Assembly: GCA_024998705.1 (NCBI GenBank)
Contig: JACOEF010000449.1
Span: 1 to 15,883, forward strand
Length of the DNA stretch: 15,883 bases
DNA from: Nitrospira sp.
Lineage (GTDB): Bacteria; Nitrospirota; Nitrospiria; Nitrospirales; Nitrospiraceae
Direction: 5' to 3'
Of this stretch, positions 6,156 through 14,342 are shown in pieces. Numbering within the stretch: position 1 is the stretch's first letter; the number at the start of each line of letters is the position of its first letter. A program made the position numbers and the translations under genes. A model generated the notes under the pieces. The model worked only from the letters and a program-made list of their open reading frames with translations. It was not told where the DNA came from and did not search any database.

Positions 6156-7862
6156 TTACGCTACCTCACCGCTCATGCGGAGCGCCTTGATACGCAACTG
6201 GACCCGATCGTATCCGTTCCAATGATTCCGTTCAGGACTGAACGCCAGATCGACCGGTCGGCCGGACCTGAGTCCTAGCTCCTCGTATGACCCCATGCGA
6301 AAGCCGATGCTATCGAAAATAAACGATCGCCCTTGCCGCACACGCAACTTCAAATGTTTCTCGCCCACGACACGCGCATCTACCACATCCAGCCCACGTA
6401 CCGCTAACGTCGGCTCGGGATTACCGGCACCGAAGGGGTGCAGCGATTCAAGCTCCTGGATCAGGTCGAAATTGACATCCGTCAGTTTCACTTCGGCATC
6501 GACGTGCAGCGTCGGAACCCTGCGCGCACTACCGGCCCACTGGGCCGCCACGTCACAAAACCGCCGGCGAAACTCCTCCAATCGTGACGCCTTAAGGGTC
6601 AATCCGGCGGCACTCGGATGACCGCCATACGCCTCCAGCAGATCCTTACACTCCGACAATCCCTGATATAGATCGAACCCCTCCACCGTCCGGGCCGAGC
6701 CCTTGCCCACCCCCTGATCATCGATCGCGACCACGATGCTTGGGCGATGGAATCGATCCACCAATCGAGCGGCGACAATGCCCACGACCCCCAAATGCCA
6801 GTCGCGCGAGCCCAGCACGATCGCTGCGGCCGACGCCTCCTCCTTCAACGAGGCAGCCGCCTCGTCGGTGATGCCTTCTTCAACCTGCTGTCGCTGTCGA
6901 TTCAACTGCTCCAACTGTTCGGCGATCCGCATGGCCTCCTGATCTGAATTCGTCGTCAGCAGCTGGACACAAAGCATCGCGTGATCCAGCCGACCTGCGG
7001 CATTCAACCGAGGGCCCAGACGGAAACCAATGGTCTCGCTGGTGCAGGCCTTCGCAATGCCGGCCACCTGCTTGAGCGCACGGATTCCACAGCGAGCCCC
7101 GCGCGCGATCTGCATCAGACCTTCACGCACCAGGATTCGGTTCTCGTCCTGGAGCGGCACGATATCAGCCACCGTCGCCAGGGCCACCAAATCTAAGCAG
7201 GATTCAGGATCCACATCGCCGGATCCATATCGCTGCTGGTAGGCCGACACCACCTTATACGCCAACCCCGCGGAGCACAGCCCCTTGAACGGATAGACGG
7301 CATCACGCCGATGCGGATTGAGCACGGCGAGCGCGGCCGGCATCGTGGCATCCGTTTGATGGTGATCCGTCACGATTACATCCATGCCGAGTTCCCGCGC
7401 GACCGCAATTTCATGATGTGATGTCGTGCCACAGTCCGAGGTGACGAGCAGCGAAACCCCCTCCTGCGCTAACCGTCGAACCGCCCCCTCGTTCAACCCG
7501 TACCCTTCACGAACTCGGTGGGGAATGTAGCCACAGGCATGTCCGCCGAGACCTTGATAGAACGACAAGTAGAGGCTCGTTGCCGACACCCCATCCACAT
7601 CGTAGTCGCCATAAAAACAGACCTGCTCCTCACGAGAGAGGGCCATGTGCAGCCGCTCGACGGCCGGCTCCATATCGGGCAGCAAAAACGGATCGTGCAG
7701 CCCCCCCTGCACGCTGGACATCCAGCGAGTCGCTTCTCCCGGAGTCGTCACCCCACGCGCGAGCAACACCGAGGCCGTCACCGGCGAGATCGAAAGCTGC
7801 CGCGCAAGCGTATTCTGCAAGGCACTATCGAACGCTCGAAACACCCATAACTTTTCCTGCAT
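6156..7862 (-). CDS. recJ: Single-stranded-DNA-specific 5'-3' exonuclease RecJ
   Basis: The 568-residue length is normal for RecJ. The DHH phosphoesterase core shows DYDVDG (86-91), SDCG with D143, and DHH at 166-168, which bind the catalytic metal ions. LNPHRRDAVYPFKGLCSAGL follows at 181-200. The DHHA1 domain has WHLGVVGIVAARL (355-367) and the nucleic-acid-binding GGHPSAAG (413-420). An OB-fold tail follows, starting with HPFGAGNPEP (475-484). RecJ degrades single-stranded DNA 5' to 3' in recombination and mismatch and base-excision repair, in the cytoplasm. The ATG at 7862 has GAGGC 4 nt upstream. It is the first gene of the recJ-rel-channel unit, with a candidate promoter at 7914-7942. 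Confidence 0.95.
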   Translation of the reverse strand: MQEKLWVFRAFDSALQNTLARQLSISPVTASVLLARGVTTPGEATRWMSSVQGGLHDPFLLPDMEPAVERLHMALSREEQVCFYGDYDVDGVSATSLYLSFYQGLGGHACGYIPHRVREGYGLNEGAVRRLAQEGVSLLVTSDCGTTSHHEIAVARELGMDVIVTDHHQTDATMPAALAVLNPHRRDAVYPFKGLCSAGLAYKVVSAYQQRYGSGDVDPESCLDLVALATVADIVPLQDENRILVREGLMQIARGARCGIRALKQVAGIAKACTSETIGFRLGPRLNAAGRLDHAMLCVQLLTTNSDQEAMRIAEQLEQLNRQRQQVEEGITDEAAASLKEEASAAAIVLGSRDWHLGVVGIVAARLVDRFHRPSIVVAIDDQGVGKGSARTVEGFDLYQGLSECKDLLEAYGGHPSAAGLTLKASRLEEFRRRFCDVAAQWAGSARRVPTLHVDAEVKLTDVNFDLIQELESLHPFGAGNPEPTLAVRGLDVVDARVVGEKHLKLRVRQGRSFIFDSIGFRMGSYEELGLRSGRPVDLAFSPERNHWNGYDRVQLRIKALRMSGEVA

Positions 7863-7913
7863 GAAGCCTCTATCTTTGCCTGAAATAATCAGAAGTTACT
7901 AAGCAGCGAGGGA

Positions 7914-7942
7914 ATGGTATCGAGTCATTGTTTTTTTGTCAA
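7914..7942 (-). promoter_or_regulatory. Candidate sigma-70 promoter of the recJ-rel-channel unit
   Basis: On the minus strand, TTGACA (7942-7937) is followed by a 17-nt spacer rich in A and then TACCAT (7919-7914, 4 of 6 to consensus). Transcription would start near 7907, about 45 nt before the recJ ATG. The A-tract in the spacer could add DNA bending. Confidence 0.5.
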
Positions 7943-8041
7943 ACGGGGCCCATGAGACGAGAGCGACGCGCGACACCGTCAAGGCTCAGGTGAGCGACCA
8001 GCGCTTCGGGAGAAAAACGAGACGGACCGGGAGGGGGGCAT

Positions 8042-8073
8042 AAAAAAGGGAGGGGACTATTCCCCTCCCTTTT
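8042..8073 (-). terminator. Intrinsic terminator of pup, overlapping its 3' coding end
   Basis: AAAAGGGAGGGGA (8044-8056) pairs perfectly with TCCCCTCCCTTTT (8061-8073) over 13 bp around a 4-nt loop. On the minus strand the stem runs into TTTTTTA, an ideal U tract. The pup TAG stop (8059-8057) lies in the loop and the top of the stem, so the last codons of pup form one arm. Confidence 0.85.
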
Positions 8074-8254
8074 GCACGTAGTTCTTCACAAACTCTTCGG
8101 CATTTTTCTCGAGCACGTCGTCGATTTCATCGACCAACTTGTCGATGTCCTCTTTCATCTTCTTCCCTGACTCGACGACCTTTGGATTCGGCTTGACCTC
8201 TTCCTTCTGATGAGACTCTTTCCTGGATTCCGGTCTCCTCTCCTGTTTCTCCAT
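8057..8254 (-). CDS. pup: Prokaryotic ubiquitin-like protein Pup
   Basis: This 65-residue, highly charged protein has the diagnostic Pup C-terminus: DKLVDEIDDVLEKNAEEFV then KNYVQKGGE, close to the actinobacterial sequence. In the family, Pup is attached through its C-terminal glutamate to lysines of target proteins by PafA. Mpa/ARC then recognises it by coiled-coil pairing with this helical region and delivers the target to the 20S proteasome. Here the last residue is already Glu, so the Dop deamidation step needed for Gln-ending Pups should not be required. The N-terminal half is basic and disordered-looking (many K, E, R), as is typical. The ATG at 8254 has GGAGGTG 5 nt upstream, an excellent ribosome site; the longer frame to 8272 lacks one. 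No pafA, dop, mpa or proteasome gene is nearby, so it is an isolated copy in this window. Confidence 0.93.
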   Translation of the reverse strand: MEKQERRPESRKESHQKEEVKPNPKVVESGKKMKEDIDKLVDEIDDVLEKNAEEFVKNYVQKGGE

Positions 8255-8416
8255 CGGAGCACCTCCAGTCAATCAGCACGTGTGACGAACCACCCACTCT
8301 TTCTCACCTTACTCTAGGGTCGTCGAACGCGTCAAGCCAAGGAAGAGATCCGATGCAGCCTCGCGCCTATGAAGAAGCCGGCCGTATCAACGAGGCCTCT
8401 CCACGTACCTCTACCG

Positions 8417-10471
8417 CTATTTCATAATGAGCGAGACGATCAGCAACGCGACAATATTGATGACCTTGATCATCGGATTGATCGCCGGCCCAGCCGTATC
8501 CTTATACGGGTCGCCGACCGTATCTCCGGTCACAGCCGCCTTGTGGGTATCAGTCCCCTTCAGCCCCTGTTCTTCGATATACTTCTTCGCATTGTCGCAC
8601 GCGCCACCACCGCTGGTCATGGAGATGGCCACAAACAGCCCCGTCACGATGCTGCCGACCAAGACTCCGCCCAGCGCCTGCGGGCCAAGAATCACACCCA
8701 CCAGGATCGGAGCCACCACGGGAATCAACCCTGGGATCATCATCTTCTGAATCGCAGCTTGCGTGACAATGTCCACGCAGGTCCCGTACTCGGGCTTGCC
8801 GGTTCCCTCCATGATGCCTTTGATCGTCCGGAACTGACGCCGCACCTCTTCGACAACCAGCCCGGCCGCCTGACCGACCGCTTTCATACACAATGCCCCA
8901 AAGATGAACGGCAACATCCCGCCAAGGAACAGTCCGACGAGTACCGACGGATTCGAGAGATCAAAGGTGCTGGCTTGAGTGCCTTTTGCCACTTCACGGG
9001 CGAATTCTGCAAACAGCACTACGGCCGCGAGCCCGGCCGAACCAATCGCATACCCTTTGGTGACCGCCTTCGTCGTATTGCCGACCGCGTCGAGAGGGTC
9101 CGTAATGTCACGCACCTCCTTACCCAGGTGCGCCATTTCGGCGATCCCGCCGGCATTGTCCGTGATCGGGCCGAACGCATCGATCGCCACCACGATCCCT
9201 GCCATCGAGAGCATCGATACCGCCGCTACCGCAACGCCATACAACCCTCCTGAGTCCGCTCCGCCGCAGATCCAGTAGCTACCCAGAATCGCTGCGCCGA
9301 TCACAACCACTGGGGCCGACGTCGACTGCATGCCCACCGCCAGACCGGCAATGATGTTGGTCGCGTGACCCGTTTCGCTGGCCTTGGCGATATCCTTCAC
9401 CGGCGCGTATTCCTTGGAGGTGTAATAGTCGGTGATGAACACCAAGGCCAATGTCACCGCCAACCCAATCAACGCCGCCAGGTAATAATTCATCCCGCTC
9501 ACGCCGCCGACACCGTCCATGATCTTCGAGGTAATCGGGAAAAATGCCACGGCGGCAATGCCACCGGCCACAAACAATCCTTTGTACAGGGCCGGCATGA
9601 TTTCGCCGCCCGGGCTCACCTTTACAAATAAAATGCCGATGATCGTCGCGAAGATCGTCACACCACCCAATGCGAGCGGGTAAAGAATCGGCGCACTGAC
9701 GCCTTTGAACATCGTGAAGGCCAGCACCATCGCGGCCACGGTCGTCACCGCGTAGGTTTCGAAGAGGTCCGCCGCCATGCCGGCACAATCGCCGACGTTG
9801 TCGCCCACATTGTCTGCGATGACGGCCGGATTGCGAGGGTCGTCTTCAGGAATACCCGCCTCCACTTTGCCGACCAGATCCGCGCCCACATCGGCCGCCT
9901 TGGTGTAGATGCCTCCACCGACACGCGCAAACACGGAAATTAGGCTACCGCCAAAACCGAGGCTGAGGAGCGCATGAATAGCTTTCTCTTGTCCCGCTAT
10001 CTGGGAAGCCAGCGTGTAGAACCCGGTGATGGCTAAGAGGCCCAGCCCGATCAACAACAGGCCCGTCACCGCGCCACCGCGGAATGCAACGGTCAACGCG
10101 GCGTTCATCCCGTTGTGCGCCGCTTGGGCCGTCCGCACATTCGCCCGAACCGCGATGATCATACCTACATAACCAGCGAGCGCCGAGGCCCCGGCGCCGA
10201 TCAAAAATCCGATCGCCGTCAACATACCGAACTTATCCGACACAGCGCCGGCGCCCCAGAGCACCACAAACAACACGGACGCCACCAGCCCGACGGTCTT
10301 ATACTGTCGATTCATATACGCGCCGGCGCCCTCCTGAATCGCTTTTGCAATTTCCTGCATCTTCGCATTCCCGGCATCGAGCTTGAACACCCACATGGCA
10401 AGATACAACCCATAGGCAATACCGGCCACCGCCGCAACCAGAGCAAAGGTCACAATCGCTGAGTCGCTCAC
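8417..10471 (-). CDS. hppA: K+-independent membrane-bound proton-pumping pyrophosphatase
   Basis: This 684-residue integral membrane protein hydrolyses pyrophosphate and moves protons across the membrane. The catalytic blocks are present: [11 protein letters not shown] (194-204), DNVGDNVGD (220-228) and [11 protein letters not shown] (649-659). These carry the acidic and lysine residues that bind magnesium pyrophosphate. About sixteen hydrophobic segments alternate through the chain. [10 protein letters not shown] at 464-473 has Lys468 and Thr471, the pair that marks the K+-independent H+-pumping subfamily; K+-dependent enzymes have Ala at the first position. The GTG at 10471 is well supported by AGGAGGAG 6 nt upstream. 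It would recover energy from pyrophosphate released in biosynthesis, useful in an energy-limited chemolithotroph, or build pyrophosphate by reverse action. It lies upstream of pup on the same strand with a 162-nt gap. No clear terminator follows it. Confidence 0.96.
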   Translation of the reverse strand: MSDSAIVTFALVAAVAGIAYGLYLAMWVFKLDAGNAKMQEIAKAIQEGAGAYMNRQYKTVGLVASVLFVVLWGAGAVSDKFGMLTAIGFLIGAGASALAGYVGMIIAVRANVRTAQAAHNGMNAALTVAFRGGAVTGLLLIGLGLLAITGFYTLASQIAGQEKAIHALLSLGFGGSLISVFARVGGGIYTKAADVGADLVGKVEAGIPEDDPRNPAVIADNVGDNVGDCAGMAADLFETYAVTTVAAMVLAFTMFKGVSAPILYPLALGGVTIFATIIGILFVKVSPGGEIMPALYKGLFVAGGIAAVAFFPITSKIMDGVGGVSGMNYYLAALIGLAVTLALVFITDYYTSKEYAPVKDIAKASETGHATNIIAGLAVGMQSTSAPVVVIGAAILGSYWICGGADSGGLYGVAVAAVSMLSMAGIVVAIDAFGPITDNAGGIAEMAHLGKEVRDITDPLDAVGNTTKAVTKGYAIGSAGLAAVVLFAEFAREVAKGTQASTFDLSNPSVLVGLFLGGMLPFIFGALCMKAVGQAAGLVVEEVRRQFRTIKGIMEGTGKPEYGTCVDIVTQAAIQKMMIPGLIPVVAPILVGVILGPQALGGVLVGSIVTGLFVAISMTSGGGACDNAKKYIEEQGLKGTDTHKAAVTGDTVGDPYKDTAGPAINPMIKVINIVALLIVSLIMK

Positions 10472-10490
10472 AGTGTTCTCCTCCTGTTTA

Positions 10491-10781
10491 CAGAATGGTG
10501 AAACTGAGAATCCAGCTCAAATGTCTAGGTGAATACCCCGTCGCGCACATGAACCAGTCACGGACAACGGTCGACGAATGTCACAGAGGCTCCGGGGATG
10601 ACCCCATCGCGAGCGATACCGCAGCAGGAAGAAAGGCTGCATGCCCGACAACAGACACGGGTACGAACGGCAGAAAAGTGGCGCCAGTCTATAGCGAGGT
10701 CGGAATCGGATCAAGACGAAAGATGGGTGCCGTCACGGATTGGATGTGTACATCATCGGCCAACGCGCCGACAGTGGCTGT
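10491..10781. other. Divergent intergenic region upstream of hppA
   Basis: About 360 nt separate the hppA start from the plus-strand gene at 10834. A weak open frame crosses it on the plus strand, but it has no ribosome site or recognisable product. I found no convincing hppA promoter and no RNA gene. Confidence 0.4.
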
Positions 10782-10810
10782 TTGCGGAAGGATAGCGACT
10801 TTGTTATAGT
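10782..10810 (+). promoter_or_regulatory. Promoter of the small plus-strand gene
   Basis: TTGCGG (10782-10787), a 17-nt spacer and TATAGT (10805-10810, 5 of 6 to consensus) lie just before an AAGGAG ribosome site at 10822-10827. The -35 box is poor. The expected leader is only about 18 nt. Confidence 0.5.
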
Positions 10811-10833
10811 GCGCGCGAATTAAGGAGTGGGTG

Positions 10834-11088
10834 ATGGGATTTGCGCCGGAATATATCTTGGTCGATCAGCAGAAATTCAGCAAAGCCAAGCTGTCGCTGG
10901 ACAATCATGTGTACAAGAACTGCGAGATCGATGATTGCGATGTGTACTACAGCGGCGGACAGTACGAATTGATCGATACGCACATCAACAACTCACGACT
11001 CATCCTCAATCACCCCGCCAAGGGCATCTACAGCGCCATTCAGATCTTTAAGATGAAGTCCCCCGGTTCCAGCATCGTCTCCGAGTGA
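10834..11088 (+). CDS. Conserved-looking small protein of unknown function
   Basis: This is an 84-residue soluble protein with no signal peptide or membrane segment. The middle reads YKNCEIDDCDVYYSGGQYEL and then IDTHINNSRLILNHPAKG. The repeated short beta-strand and Asn/Cys/Asp turns resemble one or two rungs of a beta-helix, as in pentapeptide-like and small hypothetical proteins that share an NC.(F/I)..C...YSGG pattern. I do not recognise a named family. The start is well defined: AAGGAG is 6 nt before the ATG at 10834, and an in-frame GTG at 10831 is too close. It is a single-gene unit with its own promoter, convergent with the cytochrome cassette 84 nt away. Confidence 0.75.
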   Translation: MGFAPEYILVDQQKFSKAKLSLDNHVYKNCEIDDCDVYYSGGQYELIDTHINNSRLILNHPAKGIYSAIQIFKMKSPGSSIVSE

Positions 11089-11172
11089 TTTGCCTATCCT
11101 AACGCGTCGGATCTCCACTGCGACCGTCGGAGACTCGGCCCGGACGAGATACGCATCATGAAGAACGGGGCG

Positions 11173-12420
11173 CTACCTGGAGACAGGAACGTTCTCGCTG
11201 AACTTCGCGATGGGGATGGATTGAAACACCGGATCCTGTGCGCCTTTGGAGGATTCCGCTTCAATGCGCTGCAGAAAGGGAGCCGGCCCGGTCACGGGAG
11301 CGTAACTGAGGATGGCCTCGACGTCGAACGTCTTGGTGTCCTTTGGCGTCGCAAAGGTAAACGTTTCCAGGCGCTTTTCTTCCGGCTTGAGCACCGTTTC
11401 CTCCAGCCCTTTTACGGCCTCAAAGTCGAACACCGTCTTCTGCCCCTTGGCGTCGGCGTACGTCCGGCCGTACAGGCGTTTGTCGCTGAACACCGTTTTC
11501 AGGTTCTTGCCCTTGATCTCCAACTCCAGCACGACGCCAGCCCACCCTGGGTGAGTGGTCGGCAAATTGTGCGGAACCAGGCTCTGCACAGCCACGGTCA
11601 CGGTGGTCTTGTCCCCTTCAACTTTGGTCAAGACTTCCAGCTTGGCCGCTTCTTGCCTCAATTGGCCGATGCGGCCCGGGAACGTGTGGTTCGCCACTTT
11701 ACGTTTCGCCTCTCCGTTGGCCGATTCGCCGACCTGTTCCGGCATGTGACAGGTCTGGCATTCCTTCCCCGACTTCACGGCTTTACTCTGATCCCAATTC
11801 CCCAACAGGTCGTTGCTCTTCCCGAGATCCACCGCAGCAGGCACGACCTGGTGGCAATTGAGGCACAGATCCGACTTGTGGAATAAACCTATTTCCATCG
11901 ACTGATGCGCCAGGTTCTGCGCAAAGTCTTTGTACGGCCCGTACATCGTCTTGCTGCCGAGATCGTACTTCGGCTCAGGCGGCTGTTTCGTCCGATCGAC
12001 TTGCTTGATGAGGTGACATTGCACACACGCGACACCATCGAGTGACGGCTCACTGGATTGAGCCTGAGTCACGAACAGTTGCGCATGGTCGGCAAATTCA
12101 CGAACATGGGGGGCGTGGCAGCGGAAACAGAGGGCCTTATCTTTCCCTGCAGAGGCAGTCAGATAGGCATCGAGGGCGGCTCGAAACGTCGGCGTATGAA
12201 TCGAGCGCGAGAGCGGCGACGTCTCCCACTCCTCGAACACCCGCTCATGGCAACGCTTGCACTTGCTCGAACTGGGAAACGACTTTTCGATCGTCGCTTG
12301 GGCCTTGGCGTCCTGGGCTAACCCCTGCTGCACGCCGTAACTGACCATGGCCACCATCAGCAACACCAGACCGATCACAATTCCCTGCAAAAGCCCGCGT
12401 CGATTCTTCACCGTCGGCAT
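11173..12420 (-). CDS. Five-heme c-type cytochrome (copy B, distal)
   Basis: The protein has 415 residues from the ATG at 12420. An N-terminal basic stretch and hydrophobic helix (about 9-34, ending near GLAQ) make a signal peptide or membrane anchor. Five CXXCH heme-binding motifs lie at 54, 98, 132, 186 and 221 (CKRCH, CFRCH, CVQCH, CLNCH, CQTCH), so five covalent c-type hemes are expected in the periplasm. Extra histidines such as H75, H105 and H172 could be distal ligands. From about 240 on the chain is heme-free and beta-rich, with VPHNLPTTHPGW, resembling the C-terminal domain of cytochrome c554-like proteins. The start is uncertain: GGAGGAG abuts the ATG at 12420, an ATG at 12438 has GAGGAG close before it, and a GTG at 12468 lacks a site. 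It is last in the cassette, 59 nt after copy A. Confidence 0.85.
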   Translation of the reverse strand: MPTVKNRRGLLQGIVIGLVLLMVAMVSYGVQQGLAQDAKAQATIEKSFPSSSKCKRCHERVFEEWETSPLSRSIHTPTFRAALDAYLTASAGKDKALCFRCHAPHVREFADHAQLFVTQAQSSEPSLDGVACVQCHLIKQVDRTKQPPEPKYDLGSKTMYGPYKDFAQNLAHQSMEIGLFHKSDLCLNCHQVVPAAVDLGKSNDLLGNWDQSKAVKSGKECQTCHMPEQVGESANGEAKRKVANHTFPGRIGQLRQEAAKLEVLTKVEGDKTTVTVAVQSLVPHNLPTTHPGWAGVVLELEIKGKNLKTVFSDKRLYGRTYADAKGQKTVFDFEAVKGLEETVLKPEEKRLETFTFATPKDTKTFDVEAILSYAPVTGPAPFLQRIEAESSKGAQDPVFQSIPIAKFSENVPVSR

Positions 12421-12479
12421 CTCCTCCGCACAGGGCATACTCCTCGCTGCCTGCGATGCACGGCACACTGCAAGGGAGC

Positions 12480-13787
12480 TTAGAGCGATTTGGCCCGATA
12501 GGTCAGCATCCGGGGCTGAATGTATTCCTCAATCACCTTTTTCGCGGTCGCCCGCTCCTGATCATTGGCCAGGGTCGCCAGATATTTGGCCTTGAGCTCC
12601 GCATCCGGCTCCGGGATCAAGGCGTAACTGAGCACCACCTCAATCGCCGCCGGTGTCCCTCCCTCCTGCACGGCCTGGGAGAACGGAACACGGCGGGTGT
12701 TGCCGCCCTTGATAAACGGGTCCGGAATCGGGCCGCGCAAAATCTTGTCGTAGGGAAGGCCGAATCGTTGCGTGTCCTCACCCAACACATTCCCCTGCGC
12801 ATCCTTAATCGCGATCGAGAGAAAGAACTGCTTGAGCACCGGATCACCGTCGGGAAAACTATGCGGCAAGCTGCCGACCTTCACCAGCACAGTACCTTCC
12901 ACTGTCGCTCCGGATTTCGTAGCGTCCACCTCGATACGCGGCATCCACTCCGCCTGCAGATTGCGGTTCTTCAGCAACGTCCCCGGAATGACCACCCCGC
13001 GGAACCAATGGCGGCCGATCGCGCGAGTCATCGCACCGCGCTTCGACGTGGAACTCCCCGTGGACGGCTCCATATGGCAATCCTGACAGATGGTCCCTTG
13101 GAGAATCTCACCGGGCAAATCCTTCTGCGTAACATCCTTTACTTTGTCAAAATGGCAGGAGGTGCAGAAATTCGCGCCACGAAACAGGGGCAACTGCGTG
13201 GCCGGATGCACCAGATTCTCTTCCGGATCGGCATAGGGTCCAAAAAGCATTTGGCCCGGCTGCACCTTGTAGGTCGGAGGAGGCTGCGGCGTCGTTTCGA
13301 CCGCGTTGATCAGGTGACAGGACGCACACCCAATCCCCTCGACCTGCGGCTTGCCGGACAGGATTTGCGCGCTGATTTTCTCGACATGCTGCGGGAAGAC
13401 CGTCACGGCCGGCGCATGGCACGACAAACAGCGCTGCCGCTCCTGCATCGTCGGATTCGTCTGCATCCACATCCCCAGGACCGTCCGGAACACCGGCGAT
13501 TCGAATGACGTGCCATGCAGCAAGGCCGCGTCCACCCGCCCGAACGATTTCAGATCCGGGGTCTGCTCGCGCATGCCCTTCCACTCTTCGTAATGACGAT
13601 CATGGCACTGTTTGCAGTCTTCCGATCGGATGAAGATCTTTTCGATCTCAGCCGCCCAATCAGCCGGCGTCTGCCCATCAGACTTCTGCGCGATCGCCCG
13701 TTCGTGGAAGGTGATGTTCAACAGGGCCAGGACCAGCAGCAACCCACCCATCACCCATGTTTGAATCGATCGTCCCTTGTCGTTCAC
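12480..13787 (-). CDS. Five-heme c-type cytochrome (copy A, proximal)
   Basis: This 435-residue protein starts at GTG. A hydrophobic helix (about 11-27) then ERAIAQ gives a signal peptide or anchor. Five CXXCH motifs lie at 58, 120, 154, 208 and 234 (CKQCH, CLSCH, CASCH, CTSCH, CQDCH). The spacing from motif 2 to 3 (34) and 3 to 4 (54) is identical to copy B. Both share CHLI..V......PP...Y and [YF]GPY.D...NL.H before the fourth heme, so the two are paralogues. The C-terminal half is heme-free, with SLPHSFPDGDP matching the VPHNLPTTHP stretch of copy B. It probably relays electrons in the periplasm or at the outer face of the inner membrane. No strong ribosome site is seen. It starts 24 nt after the PDZ gene stop. 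Confidence 0.85.
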   Translation of the reverse strand: MNDKGRSIQTWVMGGLLLVLALLNITFHERAIAQKSDGQTPADWAAEIEKIFIRSEDCKQCHDRHYEEWKGMREQTPDLKSFGRVDAALLHGTSFESPVFRTVLGMWMQTNPTMQERQRCLSCHAPAVTVFPQHVEKISAQILSGKPQVEGIGCASCHLINAVETTPQPPPTYKVQPGQMLFGPYADPEENLVHPATQLPLFRGANFCTSCHFDKVKDVTQKDLPGEILQGTICQDCHMEPSTGSSTSKRGAMTRAIGRHWFRGVVIPGTLLKNRNLQAEWMPRIEVDATKSGATVEGTVLVKVGSLPHSFPDGDPVLKQFFLSIAIKDAQGNVLGEDTQRFGLPYDKILRGPIPDPFIKGGNTRRVPFSQAVQEGGTPAAIEVVLSYALIPEPDAELKAKYLATLANDQERATAKKVIEEYIQPRMLTYRAKSL

Positions 13788-13811
13788 GCTGCACTCGTAC
13801 CAGGTTCTGAT

Positions 13812-14285
13812 TTAGTCCCGCTTGCATCCGACGAAATGAAAGTTCACGCCCCAGCCAACCGGATCGCCCGGATCTGCAGGTTCATAGGTCCCGACGGTAA
13901 AATTACACTCTTTCATGGCCGCCTTCACGGCCTTCCCGAAATCGATCAGGTTGCGGACTTCCTTCTTGTCGATCTCCTTGATGACCGACCGTACCTTGAT
14001 CCCCGCATAGTCCGCCCTGGAATTGCCGATCACTTCAAACACGGCCACACCTTCAGGCCGCTGCAACTTGAGTTCTTTCTGCACCTCTTCATCGACTTCG
14101 CCGACGGCAATCCCAAACTCTTCCCCGAGTTGAACGGCTTCCTCTACCGTCATCTCACCGTTCGCACCGGTACCCGCATCGGCCGGGCTGCCCCATCCCG
14201 TTGCGGAAAGCAGGACCCCACACACACAAAGAGCCCTTCCAAGAGAAAGGGCTCTGTTCAGGATCGCGCGATTCTTCTGCGACAT
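13812..14285 (-). CDS. Exported single-PDZ-domain protein
   Basis: This 157-residue protein has an N-terminal signal sequence: basic residues, the hydrophobic ALCVCGVLLSATGWG and a cut site near ADA (about 35-37). One PDZ-like domain follows at about 57-125, with GVAVFEVIGNSRADYAGIKV as the carboxylate-binding strand/loop and IDKKEVRNLIDFGKAV as the second helix region. No protease triad is present, so it is likely an adaptor or scaffold, perhaps holding the cytochromes or the heme b protein. C127 and C154 in the mature part could form a disulfide. The ATG at 14285 has GGAGGG just before it; a GTG at 14309 is possible. A terminator-like hairpin lies within its signal-peptide codons. Confidence 0.75.
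   Translation of the reverse strand: MSQKNRAILNRALSLGRALCVCGVLLSATGWGSPADAGTGANGEMTVEEAVQLGEEFGIAVGEVDEEVQKELKLQRPEGVAVFEVIGNSRADYAGIKVRSVIKEIDKKEVRNLIDFGKAVKAAMKECNFTVGTYEPADPGDPVGWGVNFHFVGCKRD
14230..14255 (-). terminator. Terminator-like hairpin inside the PDZ gene start
   Basis: AGAGCCCTT (14230-14238) pairs perfectly with AAGGGCTCT (14247-14255) around 8 nt. Read on the minus strand, the stem is followed by TTGTGTGTGTG, a broken U tract. It covers codons 11-19 of the PDZ protein (RALSLGRAL) and could act as an attenuator when translation stalls, or be chance. Confidence 0.3.
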
Positions 14286-14342
14286 ACCCTCCAACGGTCT
14301 CGCCTCCACATCCTGCCGACAGGATCATCCTACCAGGAAGAA

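Noticed and set aside
8392..8399. GAGGCCTC palindrome downstream of hppA
   Set aside because: It is a short loop-less palindrome and cannot form a terminator hairpin; no U tract follows.
8369..9253. 294-codon plus-strand frame opposite hppA
   Set aside because: It is antisense to highly conserved pyrophosphatase blocks, and its product is a His/Arg/Asp-rich shadow translation.
10495..10809. 104-codon plus-strand frame in the hppA upstream region
   Set aside because: It has no ribosome site, overlaps the promoter of the next gene and shows no domain-like pattern.
11158..11886. 242-codon plus-strand frame opposite five-heme cytochrome copy B
   Set aside because: It is antisense to a protein with five heme motifs, with no ribosome site and no domain.
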